DNA of 16,846 nt, taken from positions 1 to 16,846 of the forward strand of contig CAMPJN010000038.1 of the NCBI GenBank assembly GCA_946886875.1, given 5' to 3'. Below the pieces are notes generated by a model. That model searched no databases. It was not told where the DNA came from and saw nothing but the letters and a program-made list of their open reading frames with translations. Position numbers and translations under genes: made by a program. Shown here piece by piece: positions 6,937 through 14,481 of this stretch. Numbering within the stretch: the first letter of the stretch is position 1; every line of letters begins with the position of its first letter. The DNA is from an uncultured Pseudomonas sp. GTDB taxonomy: Bacteria; Pseudomonadota; Gammaproteobacteria; Pseudomonadales; Pseudomonadaceae.

Positions 6937-9900
6937 ATGGCCACGTTGATCGGTACCGTCAGACAAGTTGTGGGTGAAGTATTCGCGGTCGCTGAGGATG
7001 GCGGGCGCCGCTCCCTTTCTGCGGGCGACTCCGTATTCGCCGGTGAACGCATCCTTACCGCCGATGGCGCTGCTGTTGGCATCGACCTGGTCCAGGGCGG
7101 TGAGCTCACCCTTGGCCGCGAGACCGATTTCCTGCTAACCGAACAACTATTGGCGGACGCCCAGGGCGGCGAGGTGTCAGCAGCGCCGACGGCTGCTGCG
7201 CTGGCGGATGTGGAAGCGCTGCAACAAGCCATCGCCGCCGGAGAGGATCCGACCCAGAACGCGCCGGCGCCTGCTGCGGGACCAGGAGCCGGCGGGGCCG
7301 GTGCTGCTGGTGCTGCTGGTGCTGCGGGCGGCGGTCATTCATTCGTAATGCTCGATGCGGTCGGCGGAGCGCTGGACCCGGTGATTGGCTTCCCTACGCA
7401 AGGGTTGGGCGCAGTGTCCGAATTTCCCCAGCCGGAACCGGCCGTACTGATTGAAACGCCCGAGCCACCGCCGATAGATGGCGTGCCCGTTGCCATCGAC
7501 GATGCCAACAGCCTGACCGAGGACACCCCCAGCGTGTTCGGCAACGTATTGAACAATGATCTGCCTGGCCCGGATGGCGGAATCCGTGTGGTCACAACCG
7601 GAACCGTTGCTGGCGCTTATGGCCAGTTGGTTCTCAACGCCGACGGCAGCTTCAGCTATGTACTGAATACCGGCCTGGCCGCGGTGCAGGGCCTGGACAA
7701 TGGTGAGCAGCTCAGCGAGACCTTCAGCTACACCATGCAGGACGCCGACGGCGACCCGTCCACGGCGCAACTGACCATCACCATCACCGGCAGCAACGAT
7801 GCGCCGAGCCTGAGCGTAATCGGCGCCCAGGTGTTCGAAGCCGGCCTGGCGGCTGGTTCCGATGCTGCTGCCAGCAGCGAGTTTGCCAGCGGCACCTTTA
7901 CCCTCGGCGATGTCGATGGTCTGGACGATCTGCAGAGCGTCAGCATCAACGGCACCGCTGTCGCCATAGGTTCATTGGTCGGCAGCAGTTTCGCCGGCGC
8001 CCACGGCACCTTGACGGTCACCGGCTACGACGCGCTGACTGGTGTCGCGACTTATCAATACCAACTGACCAGCCCGACCACCGACCTGGCTGGAACTGAG
8101 AGCGACAACTTCGGAGTCAGCGTGTCCGACGGCACGGCGTCGGCCTCCGGCAACCTGCTGATCGATATCGTCGACGACCTGCCAACTGCGGCCAACGACG
8201 CCTTCAGCCTCAGCGAAGATGTCGCCAGCGTGATCGGCAATGTGCTGAGCAACGACATCAGCGGTGCCGACGTCAGCGCCGCCGTTACCAGCACCGGCAA
8301 CCAGGCCGGCAGCTATGGCCAGCTCACGCTCAATTCCGACGGCAGCTTCAGCTACGTGCTGAATACCGGCCTGGCTGCGGTGCAGGGCCTGGACAACGGT
8401 GAGCAACTCAGCGAGACCTTCAATTACACGATGCAGGACGCCGACGGCGACCCGTCCACGGCGCAACTGACGATTACCATCACCGGCAGCAACGACGCGC
8501 CAAGCCTGAGCGTAATCGGTGCTCAGGTATTTGAAGCCGGCCTGGCCGCTGGCTCCGATGCCAGCGCCAATAGCGAATTTGCCAGCGGTACATTCAGCCT
8601 CGGCGATGTCGATGGCCTGGACGATATCCAGAGCGTCAGCATCAATGGCACCTCGGTTGCCATAGGTTCATTGGTTGGAAGCAGCTTCGCCGGTGCCCAC
8701 GGCACCCTGACGGTCATCGGCTACGATGCGTCGACCGGAATCGCCAGCTATCAATATCAACTCACCAGCCCGACCACCGACCTGGCCGGAACCGAGAGCG
8801 ACAACTTCAGCGTCAGCGTGTCCGACGGCACGGCGTCGGCCTCCGGCGATTTGGTGATCGATATCGTCGACGATGTACCGAGCGCAGCCAATGATGCCTT
8901 CAGCCTCAGCGAAGATACCGCCAGCGTGATCGGCAATGTGCTGAGCAACGACATCAGCGGTGCCGACGTCAGCGCCGCCGTTACCAGCATCGGCAACCAG
9001 GCCGGCAGCTATGGCCAACTGACGCTTAACGCCGATGGCAGCTTCAGCTATGTGCTCAATACCGGCCTGGCCGCGGTGCAGGGCCTGGACAACGGTGAGC
9101 AACTGAGCGAAACCTTCAGCTATACGATGCAGGACGCCGACGGCGACCCGTCCACCGCGCAGCTAACCATCACCATTACCGGCAGCAACGATGCTCCGAG
9201 CCTGAGCGTAATCGGCACCCAGGTGTTTGAAGCCGGCCTGGCCGCCGGCTCCGATGCCAGCGCCAACAGCGAGTTCGCCAGCGGCAGCTTTACCCTCGGC
9301 GATACCGATGGCCTGGACGATCTGCAGAGCGTCAGCATCAACGGCACCACAGTGGCGCTCGGCAGCCTGGTCGGCAGCAGCTTCGCGGGTGCCCACGGCA
9401 GCCTGACGGTCAGCGGCTACGACGCCCTGACCGGCATCGCCACTTATCAATACCAACTGACCAGTCCGACCACGGATTTGGCCGGAACGGAAAGCGACAG
9501 CTTTAGCGTCAGCGTGTCCGACGGCACGGCGTCGGCCTCCGGCAACTTGGTGATCGATATCGTCGACGATGTACCGAGCGCAGCCAATGATGCCTTCAGC
9601 CTCAGCGAAGATACCGCCAGCGTGATCGGCAATGTGCTGAGCAACGACATCAGTGGTGCGGATGTCAGCGCCGCGGTCACCAGCATCGGCAACCAGGCCG
9701 GTATCTATGGCCAACTGACGCTTAACGCCGACGGCAGCTTCAGCTATGTGCTCAACACTGGCCTGCCTGCGGTGCAGGGGTTGGACAACGGCGAAGAGCT
9801 CAGCGAGACCTTCAGCTACAGCATGCAGGACGCCGACGGCGACCCGTCCACGGCGCAACTGACCATCACCATCACCGGCAGTAACGATGCGCCGAGCCTG

Positions 9901-12810
9901 AGCGTAATCGGCGCCCAGGTGTTTGAAGCCGGTCTGGCCGCTGGCTCCGATGCCAGCGCCAGCAGTGAATTCGCCAGCGGTACTTTTACCCTCGGCGATA
10001 CCGATGGCCTGGACGATATCCAGAGCGTCAGCATCAACGGCACCAGCGTGGCGTTGGGCAGCCTGGTCGGCAGCAGCTTTGCCGGCGCCCACGGCAGCCT
10101 CACGGTTACCGGCTACGATGCGTTGACCGGCATCGCCAGCTATCAATACCAACTCACCAGTCCGACCACCGACCTGGCCGGGACAGAGAGCGACAACTTC
10201 AGTGTCAGCGTGTCCGACGGCACGGCGTCGGCCTCCGGCAACTTGCTGATCGATATCGTCGACGATGTACCGAGCGCAGCCAATGATGCCTTCAGCCTCA
10301 GCGAAGATACCGCCAGCGTGATCGGCAATGTGCTGAGCAACGACATCAGCGGTGCCGACGTCAGCGCCGCCGTCACCAGCACCGGCAACCAGGCCGGCAG
10401 CTATGGCCAGCTGACCCTGAACGCCAACGGCACTTTCACCTACGTACTCAACACCGGCCTGGCTGCGGTGCAGGGCCTGGACACTGGCGAGCAGCTCAGC
10501 GAAACCTTCAACTACACGATGCAGGACGCCGACGGCGACCCGTCCACGGCGCAACTGACCATCACCATCACTGGCAGCAACGATGCGCCGAGCTTGAGTG
10601 TGATCGGTGCCCAGGTGTTTGAATCTGGACTTGCCGCCGGCTCCGATGCCAGTGCCAGCAGCGAATTCGCCAGCGGTACTTTTACCCTCGGCGATACCGA
10701 TGGGTTGGATGATCTGCAAAGCGTCAGCATCAACGGCACCAGCGTGGCGCTGAGCAGTCTGGTCGGCAGCAGCTTCGCCGGCGCCCATGGCAGCCTGACG
10801 GTCACCGGCTACGATGCGTTGACCGGCATCGCCACCTACCAATACCAACTCACCAGCCCGACCACTGACCTGGTCGGAACAGAGAGCGACAGCTTCAGCG
10901 TCAGCGTGTCCGACGGCACGGCTTCGGCCACCAGTAGCCTGGTGATTGGCGTCGTCGATGATTTGCCATCGCTCGGCGCCTTCACCTCGGCGATCATTCC
11001 TAACGAAATAGGCGCGGTTAACGGCACCTTTTCGGCGGTGCCGGGTGCCGACGGCTTGGATGGTTTCCAGATCACCGGGCCAGCCATCACTGGGTTGAGC
11101 TACGCAACTGTCCATAACTACGATGGTGCGGGCAACTTCCTGAGCTCCACCCTGACTGGCCTCACATCGGGTAACGAGACGGTGTTCAGCCTGACGGTCA
11201 GCGCGAACGGCACCTACCTGTTCAATCTGCTTCAGCCTGCAGCTGCCAGCGAGCTGACCTATTCGCTGAGCAACCTCGCTCCGGGGCACGTGCCGGGTTT
11301 TGCCGAAACGGCCGATGGCCTGATCGAGTTCAGCAGCCCAGGAGCAGTCAACTCATCCACCCAGGGCTTCGGCATCAACAATCAGTTCTTTGATCGTGGC
11401 GAAAGCTTCACCATGGAGTTCCATGCGGTTGGTGTGCCGGGGGCCGATAACGACCCCGCGACCGACGTGCGTCTGGTCGACCGAGTAGTTCTGGTTAACG
11501 ATCAGGTCAATGGCGAGCTGACCGTGCGTTGGACCGCGACCAATAGCCAGTCAGGTGAAAGCCGTAGCGGCACCCTGATCGTCACCGGGGCGATGACGGA
11601 GACGGTGGTAGATCCAGATATCAGCTTCAACCAGCTGCAGCTCGAAGGCATTGCCGGTAACGGCAGGGTGCGTTTCGCCACCACCACCATCAGCACTCTG
11701 GTGCTGCCAGAGGATCAGAGCCTGGCGTTCGACATAGTGGCGCAGGATGGCGATGGCGATTTCAGCGCCTCCTCGACCCTGAACGTGCAGGTGGTCGCGG
11801 AGGATTCGATGACCAGCTTCGTGCTTGAGGGAACGGCTGGCGATGATGTGATTGCGGCGAGCAGCCTGACCGACATTATCGACGGCAAGGCCGGCTTCGA
11901 TATTGTCGATTATGGTGACGATGCTGCCGGTGTTGCCGCCAGCCTGGGGGCAGGTGTAGGGCTTTCGGGAGGTGCGCTGGGCGATAGTTACAGCTCAGTA
12001 GAAGGCTTGATGGGCGGTTCGGGTAACGATCAACTGGCCGGCGATGGCCAGGACAACTACCTGGCGGGTGGCGCCGGGAACGACATACTGCAAGGTGGTG
12101 CGGGCGACGACGTGCTGCTTGGCGGTACCGGCGATGATCTGCTGTCTGGCGGGGCGGGCGACGATGTTCTGGTGGGCGACGCCGGGTCGGATCAATTGCT
12201 GGGCGGCGATGGTTTCGATATTGCCGACTATGACGCCGATATTGCCGGGATAACCGTGAGTCTCGAAAGCGGTAGCGGTGTGGGCGGGCTCGCCGCAGGC
12301 GATACCTACGATTCAATCGAGGGCATTATCGGCGGCGCGGGCGACGACCAACTGAGTGGCAATGACCAGGCCAATTACCTTGAAGGCGGCGCAGGAGAAG
12401 ATTTCCTCAGCGGTGGTGCTGGCGAGGATGTGCTGGTTGGCGGTTTGGGCGACGACGTCCTGAGTGGCGGTGCCGGGCGCGACAGCTTTGTCTGGCGGGC
12501 CGGCGATACTGGCGGCAGCGACACCATCAGCGATTTCTACATCGACCCGACGGGGGCCAATTCCGATGTTATCGATCTGTCTGACCTGCTTTCCGCTGTG
12601 GATACCGACGGCGGTGGATTGGATGGCTACTTGAACTTCGCCTTCGGTGAAAGCACGACCATTTCGATCAGCCTCACGCCGGGCGGCGACTCGGTACAGG
12701 ACATCACGCTCAGCGGCTTGGACCTGTCCAGCTTCTACGGCACCAGCGACGAGGCGGCGGTGATCGCCAATCTGATCGACGACAACGCGCTCAAGGTCGA
12801 TAACGCATAG
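6937..12810 (+). CDS. LapA-like RTX adhesin with N-terminal retention module and five VCBS/T1SS-143-type repeats
   Basis: A surface adhesin of 1957 aa, complete, and small for the LapA family. The N-terminus (MATLIGTVRQVVGEVFAV) matches the LapA retention module. A Pro-Ala-Ala-Gly at residues 112-115 is the likely site for a LapG-type periplasmic protease. A Gly/Ala-rich linker and the conserved GGGHSFVMLD...VIGFPTQGL stretch (131-157) follow. Residues 186-1345 are five 232-residue units. Each has a VCBS/cadherin-like half (SEDTASVIGNVLSND, DGSFSYVLNTG, DADGDPSTAQLTITITGSND) and a second half resembling the T1SS-143 repeat (FEAGLAAGSD...GTFTLGD). Residues 1346-1628 are non-repeated. From 1629 two RTX blocks of GGxGxD nonapeptides precede a C-terminal secretion domain (RDSFVWRAGD...LKVDNA). 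There is no Sec signal peptide, as expected. It lacks the VWA domain seen in adhesin 1. Its end converges on lapC2. Export by a LapBCE channel is inferred from family knowledge. Confidence 0.95.
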   Translation: MATLIGTVRQVVGEVFAVAEDGGRRSLSAGDSVFAGERILTADGAAVGIDLVQGGELTLGRETDFLLTEQLLADAQGGEVSAAPTAAALADVEALQQAIAAGEDPTQNAPAPAAGPGAGGAGAAGAAGAAGGGHSFVMLDAVGGALDPVIGFPTQGLGAVSEFPQPEPAVLIETPEPPPIDGVPVAIDDANSLTEDTPSVFGNVLNNDLPGPDGGIRVVTTGTVAGAYGQLVLNADGSFSYVLNTGLAAVQGLDNGEQLSETFSYTMQDADGDPSTAQLTITITGSNDAPSLSVIGAQVFEAGLAAGSDAAASSEFASGTFTLGDVDGLDDLQSVSINGTAVAIGSLVGSSFAGAHGTLTVTGYDALTGVATYQYQLTSPTTDLAGTESDNFGVSVSDGTASASGNLLIDIVDDLPTAANDAFSLSEDVASVIGNVLSNDISGADVSAAVTSTGNQAGSYGQLTLNSDGSFSYVLNTGLAAVQGLDNGEQLSETFNYTMQDADGDPSTAQLTITITGSNDAPSLSVIGAQVFEAGLAAGSDASANSEFASGTFSLGDVDGLDDIQSVSINGTSVAIGSLVGSSFAGAHGTLTVIGYDASTGIASYQYQLTSPTTDLAGTESDNFSVSVSDGTASASGDLVIDIVDDVPSAANDAFSLSEDTASVIGNVLSNDISGADVSAAVTSIGNQAGSYGQLTLNADGSFSYVLNTGLAAVQGLDNGEQLSETFSYTMQDADGDPSTAQLTITITGSNDAPSLSVIGTQVFEAGLAAGSDASANSEFASGSFTLGDTDGLDDLQSVSINGTTVALGSLVGSSFAGAHGSLTVSGYDALTGIATYQYQLTSPTTDLAGTESDSFSVSVSDGTASASGNLVIDIVDDVPSAANDAFSLSEDTASVIGNVLSNDISGADVSAAVTSIGNQAGIYGQLTLNADGSFSYVLNTGLPAVQGLDNGEELSETFSYSMQDADGDPSTAQLTITITGSNDAPSLSVIGAQVFEAGLAAGSDASASSEFASGTFTLGDTDGLDDIQSVSINGTSVALGSLVGSSFAGAHGSLTVTGYDALTGIASYQYQLTSPTTDLAGTESDNFSVSVSDGTASASGNLLIDIVDDVPSAANDAFSLSEDTASVIGNVLSNDISGADVSAAVTSTGNQAGSYGQLTLNANGTFTYVLNTGLAAVQGLDTGEQLSETFNYTMQDADGDPSTAQLTITITGSNDAPSLSVIGAQVFESGLAAGSDASASSEFASGTFTLGDTDGLDDLQSVSINGTSVALSSLVGSSFAGAHGSLTVTGYDALTGIATYQYQLTSPTTDLVGTESDSFSVSVSDGTASATSSLVIGVVDDLPSLGAFTSAIIPNEIGAVNGTFSAVPGADGLDGFQITGPAITGLSYATVHNYDGAGNFLSSTLTGLTSGNETVFSLTVSANGTYLFNLLQPAAASELTYSLSNLAPGHVPGFAETADGLIEFSSPGAVNSSTQGFGINNQFFDRGESFTMEFHAVGVPGADNDPATDVRLVDRVVLVNDQVNGELTVRWTATNSQSGESRSGTLIVTGAMTETVVDPDISFNQLQLEGIAGNGRVRFATTTISTLVLPEDQSLAFDIVAQDGDGDFSASSTLNVQVVAEDSMTSFVLEGTAGDDVIAASSLTDIIDGKAGFDIVDYGDDAAGVAASLGAGVGLSGGALGDSYSSVEGLMGGSGNDQLAGDGQDNYLAGGAGNDILQGGAGDDVLLGGTGDDLLSGGAGDDVLVGDAGSDQLLGGDGFDIADYDADIAGITVSLESGSGVGGLAAGDTYDSIEGIIGGAGDDQLSGNDQANYLEGGAGEDFLSGGAGEDVLVGGLGDDVLSGGAGRDSFVWRAGDTGGSDTISDFYIDPTGANSDVIDLSDLLSAVDTDGGGLDGYLNFAFGESTTISISLTPGGDSVQDITLSGLDLSSFYGTSDEAAVIANLIDDNALKVDNA
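7492..10971 (+). repeat. Five in-register 696-bp tandem repeats in adhesin 2
   Basis: The word CGTAATCGG (TGTGATCGG in the last unit) falls at 7815, 8511, 9207, 9903 and 10599, exactly 696 bp apart, so each unit is 232 codons. Units: 7492-8187, 8188-8883, 8884-9579, 9580-10275, 10276-10971. Unit 1 diverges at its start, unit 5 at its end, and the junctions between units 2/3, 3/4 and 4/5 share long identical DNA stretches. The units form the extended stalk of the adhesin and are likely to change in number by recombination. Confidence 0.95.
11821..12486 (+). repeat. Duplicated RTX calcium-binding blocks in adhesin 2
   Basis: Two related blocks lie 318 bp (106 codons) apart. Each begins FDI(V/A)DY, has a short GxxxGDxYxS(V/I)EG bridge, and runs into tandem GGxGxDxLx nonapeptides (for example GGAGNDILQ, GGAGDDVLL, GGTGDDLLS in the first). 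The first block starts at about 11896, the second at 12214, which ends in the secretion domain. They should fold as calcium-dependent beta-rolls outside the cell. Confidence 0.88.
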
Positions 12811-12856
12811 TGGCGGTTCGGATGCAAGACGGGGGGCTTTGTTGCGCAGGGTTTCC

Positions 12857-12889
12857 CCGGATTGCGCTGGCGCTTATCCAGGCTACGGG
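12857..12889. repeat. 33-bp repeat, copy 2 (downstream of adhesin 2)
   Basis: Identical over 33 bp to 1379-1411 and placed 46 bp after the adhesin 2 stop codon. In both places it is followed by a GTAGGG-type inverted-repeat element. Confidence 0.8.
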
Positions 12890-12936
12890 TTGCGTACTCC
12901 GGTAGATCCTATGCCTACCTGCAAGGCTTGCGATTC

Positions 12937-13011
12937 GTAGGGCGGACATGCCGAAGGCTTGTCCGCCACCTGGGCGCCAGCGGTGGACAAAGCTGCGCTA
13001 TGTCCCCCTAC
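12937..13011. repeat. MITE-like nested inverted-repeat element, copy 2
   Basis: The outer arms GTAGGGCGGAC (12937-12947) and GTCCCCCTAC (13002-13011) enclose a second inverted pair CTTGTCCGCCAC / GGTGGACAAAG (about 12958-12992). The plan equals that of 1446-1528, with GGAC in place of GGAT words, so it looks like a diverged member of the same family rather than a recent copy. It sits between the convergent ends of adhesin 2 and lapC2. Confidence 0.65.
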
Positions 13012-13023
13012 ATATGCGCTCCG

Positions 13024-13090
13024 GTAGCCCGGATGAAATCCGGGAGCGGCTTTGTAGTCGCAGGATTTTCCCGGATTGCATCCGGGCTAC
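13024..13090. repeat. Inverted pair of REP-like palindromes (REPIN-like)
   Basis: GTAGCCCGGATGAAATCCGGG (13024-13044) faces an inverted partner at 13070-13090 with one mismatch and a 25-nt spacer. Each 21-bp arm is itself palindromic around CCCGGAT/ATCCGGG. This is the form of the doublet REP elements (REPINs) common in Pseudomonas gaps. It lies 25 bp beyond the lapC2 stop and could end or stabilise transcripts of lapC2 and adhesin 2. Confidence 0.75.
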
Positions 13091-13115
13091 AAAAGCGACT
13101 TGCGGCGATCCGTTT

Positions 13116-14468
13116 CTAGCGCTCGCGCAGGGCTTCGGCTCGGGCTTTGAGTACGGGCTTGAGCAGGTAATCCAATACGCTTTTCTTGCCGGTGATGATG
13201 TCCACGGTGGCGATCATGCCGGGGATGATCAGCAGCGGGCGTTCGTCGCTGCCCAGGTGGCTTTTGTCGGTGCGCAATTGGATCAGGTAGAAGCTGTTGC
13301 CTTCTTCATCGGTGATGGTGTCGGCGCTGATCAGTTCGAGGTTGGCTTTCAGGCCGCCATAGATGGTGAAGTCGTAGGCGCTGAACTTGATCATGGCTTT
13401 CTGGCCGGGGTGAAGGAAGGCCACGTCCTGCGGGCGCACCTTGGCTTCGATCAACAGATTGTCTTCCAGCGGCACTATTTCCAGCATGTCGCTGCCCGGC
13501 TGCACGACGCCGCCGATGGTGTTGATCTTCAGCTGTTTGATGATGCCCTTGACCGGGGATATCACCGTGGTGCGGCTGACCCGGTCCTGGATGGCGGAGC
13601 TGGTGGCGGTGATTTTTTTCAGCTCGGTGCGCAGTGCATTGAGTTCCTTGAAGGCCTCGGAGCGAAACGCCAGCTCGGATTCGTCGATCTTGCTCTTGAT
13701 CTCGCTGACCGCCGATTCGGCCCTGGGAATCGCCAATCTGGTGGCATTCAAGGAGCCGCGCACCTCCACCGCGCTACGTTGCAAGCGCAATATTTCCACC
13801 TGGGAAATAGCCCCAGTGGCGACCAGGGGTTGCGACATATTCAGCTCCTGCTGCAATAAACCGAGGCTGGAGCTGTACTGCTGGGCCTTGGCGCGGAATT
13901 CGGCGAGTTCCTGGGTTTTCTGCAGCAATTGTTCGCCGAGGGTGCGCTGTTCGCTTTGCAGGCGTTGTTGCCGCGATTGGTACAGCGCCAGCTCGTCTTC
14001 GGCCAACTGCGGGGCGACGCGGCTGATTTCTTCGGGGATCACCAGGGGGCGGCCTTCGGCTTCGGCGCTCAGGCGCTCGATGCGCGCGATCAGCGATAAG
14101 CGGTCGGCCTCGGTTTCGCCTTGGTTGGAGAGAAAGCGGGTGTCGTCCAGGCGCATCAGCACATCGTTCTTTTCCACCACCTGGCCTTCACGCACGAATA
14201 TTTCCGCGACGATGCCGCCTTCGAGATTCTGAATGACCTGGATCTTGCTCGACGGAATCGCCTTGCCTTCGCCGGTGGTGACTTCCTCCAGCACCGCGAA
14301 TTTGGCCCAGATCAGCGCCGCGATCAGGCAGGCGCTGACCAGCCAGACGGTGATCCGGGCGAACCAGGGCGAGTCCTCGAGGATGGTGCCGTCGACTTCC
14401 GGCATAAATTCGGTGTCCTGCCGCTTGCGGCGCAGGCTGGCGAAGTAGGCGCTGATCGAATAGCTCAT
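13116..14468 (-). CDS. lapC: LapC-like type I secretion membrane fusion protein (HlyD family), copy 2
   Basis: Periplasmic adaptor of 450 aa, the same length as lapC1. It has one membrane segment (about residues 38-58, ITVWLVSACLIAALIWA), the lipoyl half-motif NLEGGIVAEIFVREGQVV, a long coiled coil, and the HlyD-type SPVKGIIKQLKINTIGG. The last 30 residues are nearly identical to lapC1 (ITGKKSVLDYLLKPVLKA). I chose ATG 14468 (MSYSISAYFASL). An upstream in-frame TTG at 14501 would overlap lapB2 and add 11 residues absent from lapC1. The gap to the lapB2 stop is 13 nt, and AGGA overlaps that stop codon (TAGGA), which points to translational coupling. It is last in the second lapE-lapB-lapC operon and convergent with adhesin 2. 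Confidence 0.95.
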   Translation of the reverse strand: MSYSISAYFASLRRKRQDTEFMPEVDGTILEDSPWFARITVWLVSACLIAALIWAKFAVLEEVTTGEGKAIPSSKIQVIQNLEGGIVAEIFVREGQVVEKNDVLMRLDDTRFLSNQGETEADRLSLIARIERLSAEAEGRPLVIPEEISRVAPQLAEDELALYQSRQQRLQSEQRTLGEQLLQKTQELAEFRAKAQQYSSSLGLLQQELNMSQPLVATGAISQVEILRLQRSAVEVRGSLNATRLAIPRAESAVSEIKSKIDESELAFRSEAFKELNALRTELKKITATSSAIQDRVSRTTVISPVKGIIKQLKINTIGGVVQPGSDMLEIVPLEDNLLIEAKVRPQDVAFLHPGQKAMIKFSAYDFTIYGGLKANLELISADTITDEEGNSFYLIQLRTDKSHLGSDERPLLIIPGMIATVDIITGKKSVLDYLLKPVLKARAEALRER

Positions 14469-14481
14469 GGGCAACCCAGTC

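Noticed and set aside
7492..10971. CRISPR-like or satellite array
   Set aside because: The unit is long (696 bp), in frame, and coding throughout, with no short repeat-spacer structure.
9163..11289. Long - strand open frame opposite the adhesin 2 repeats (708 codons)
   Set aside because: It copies the 696-bp period of the repeats in reverse and has no independent domain; the + strand frame is clearly the coding one.
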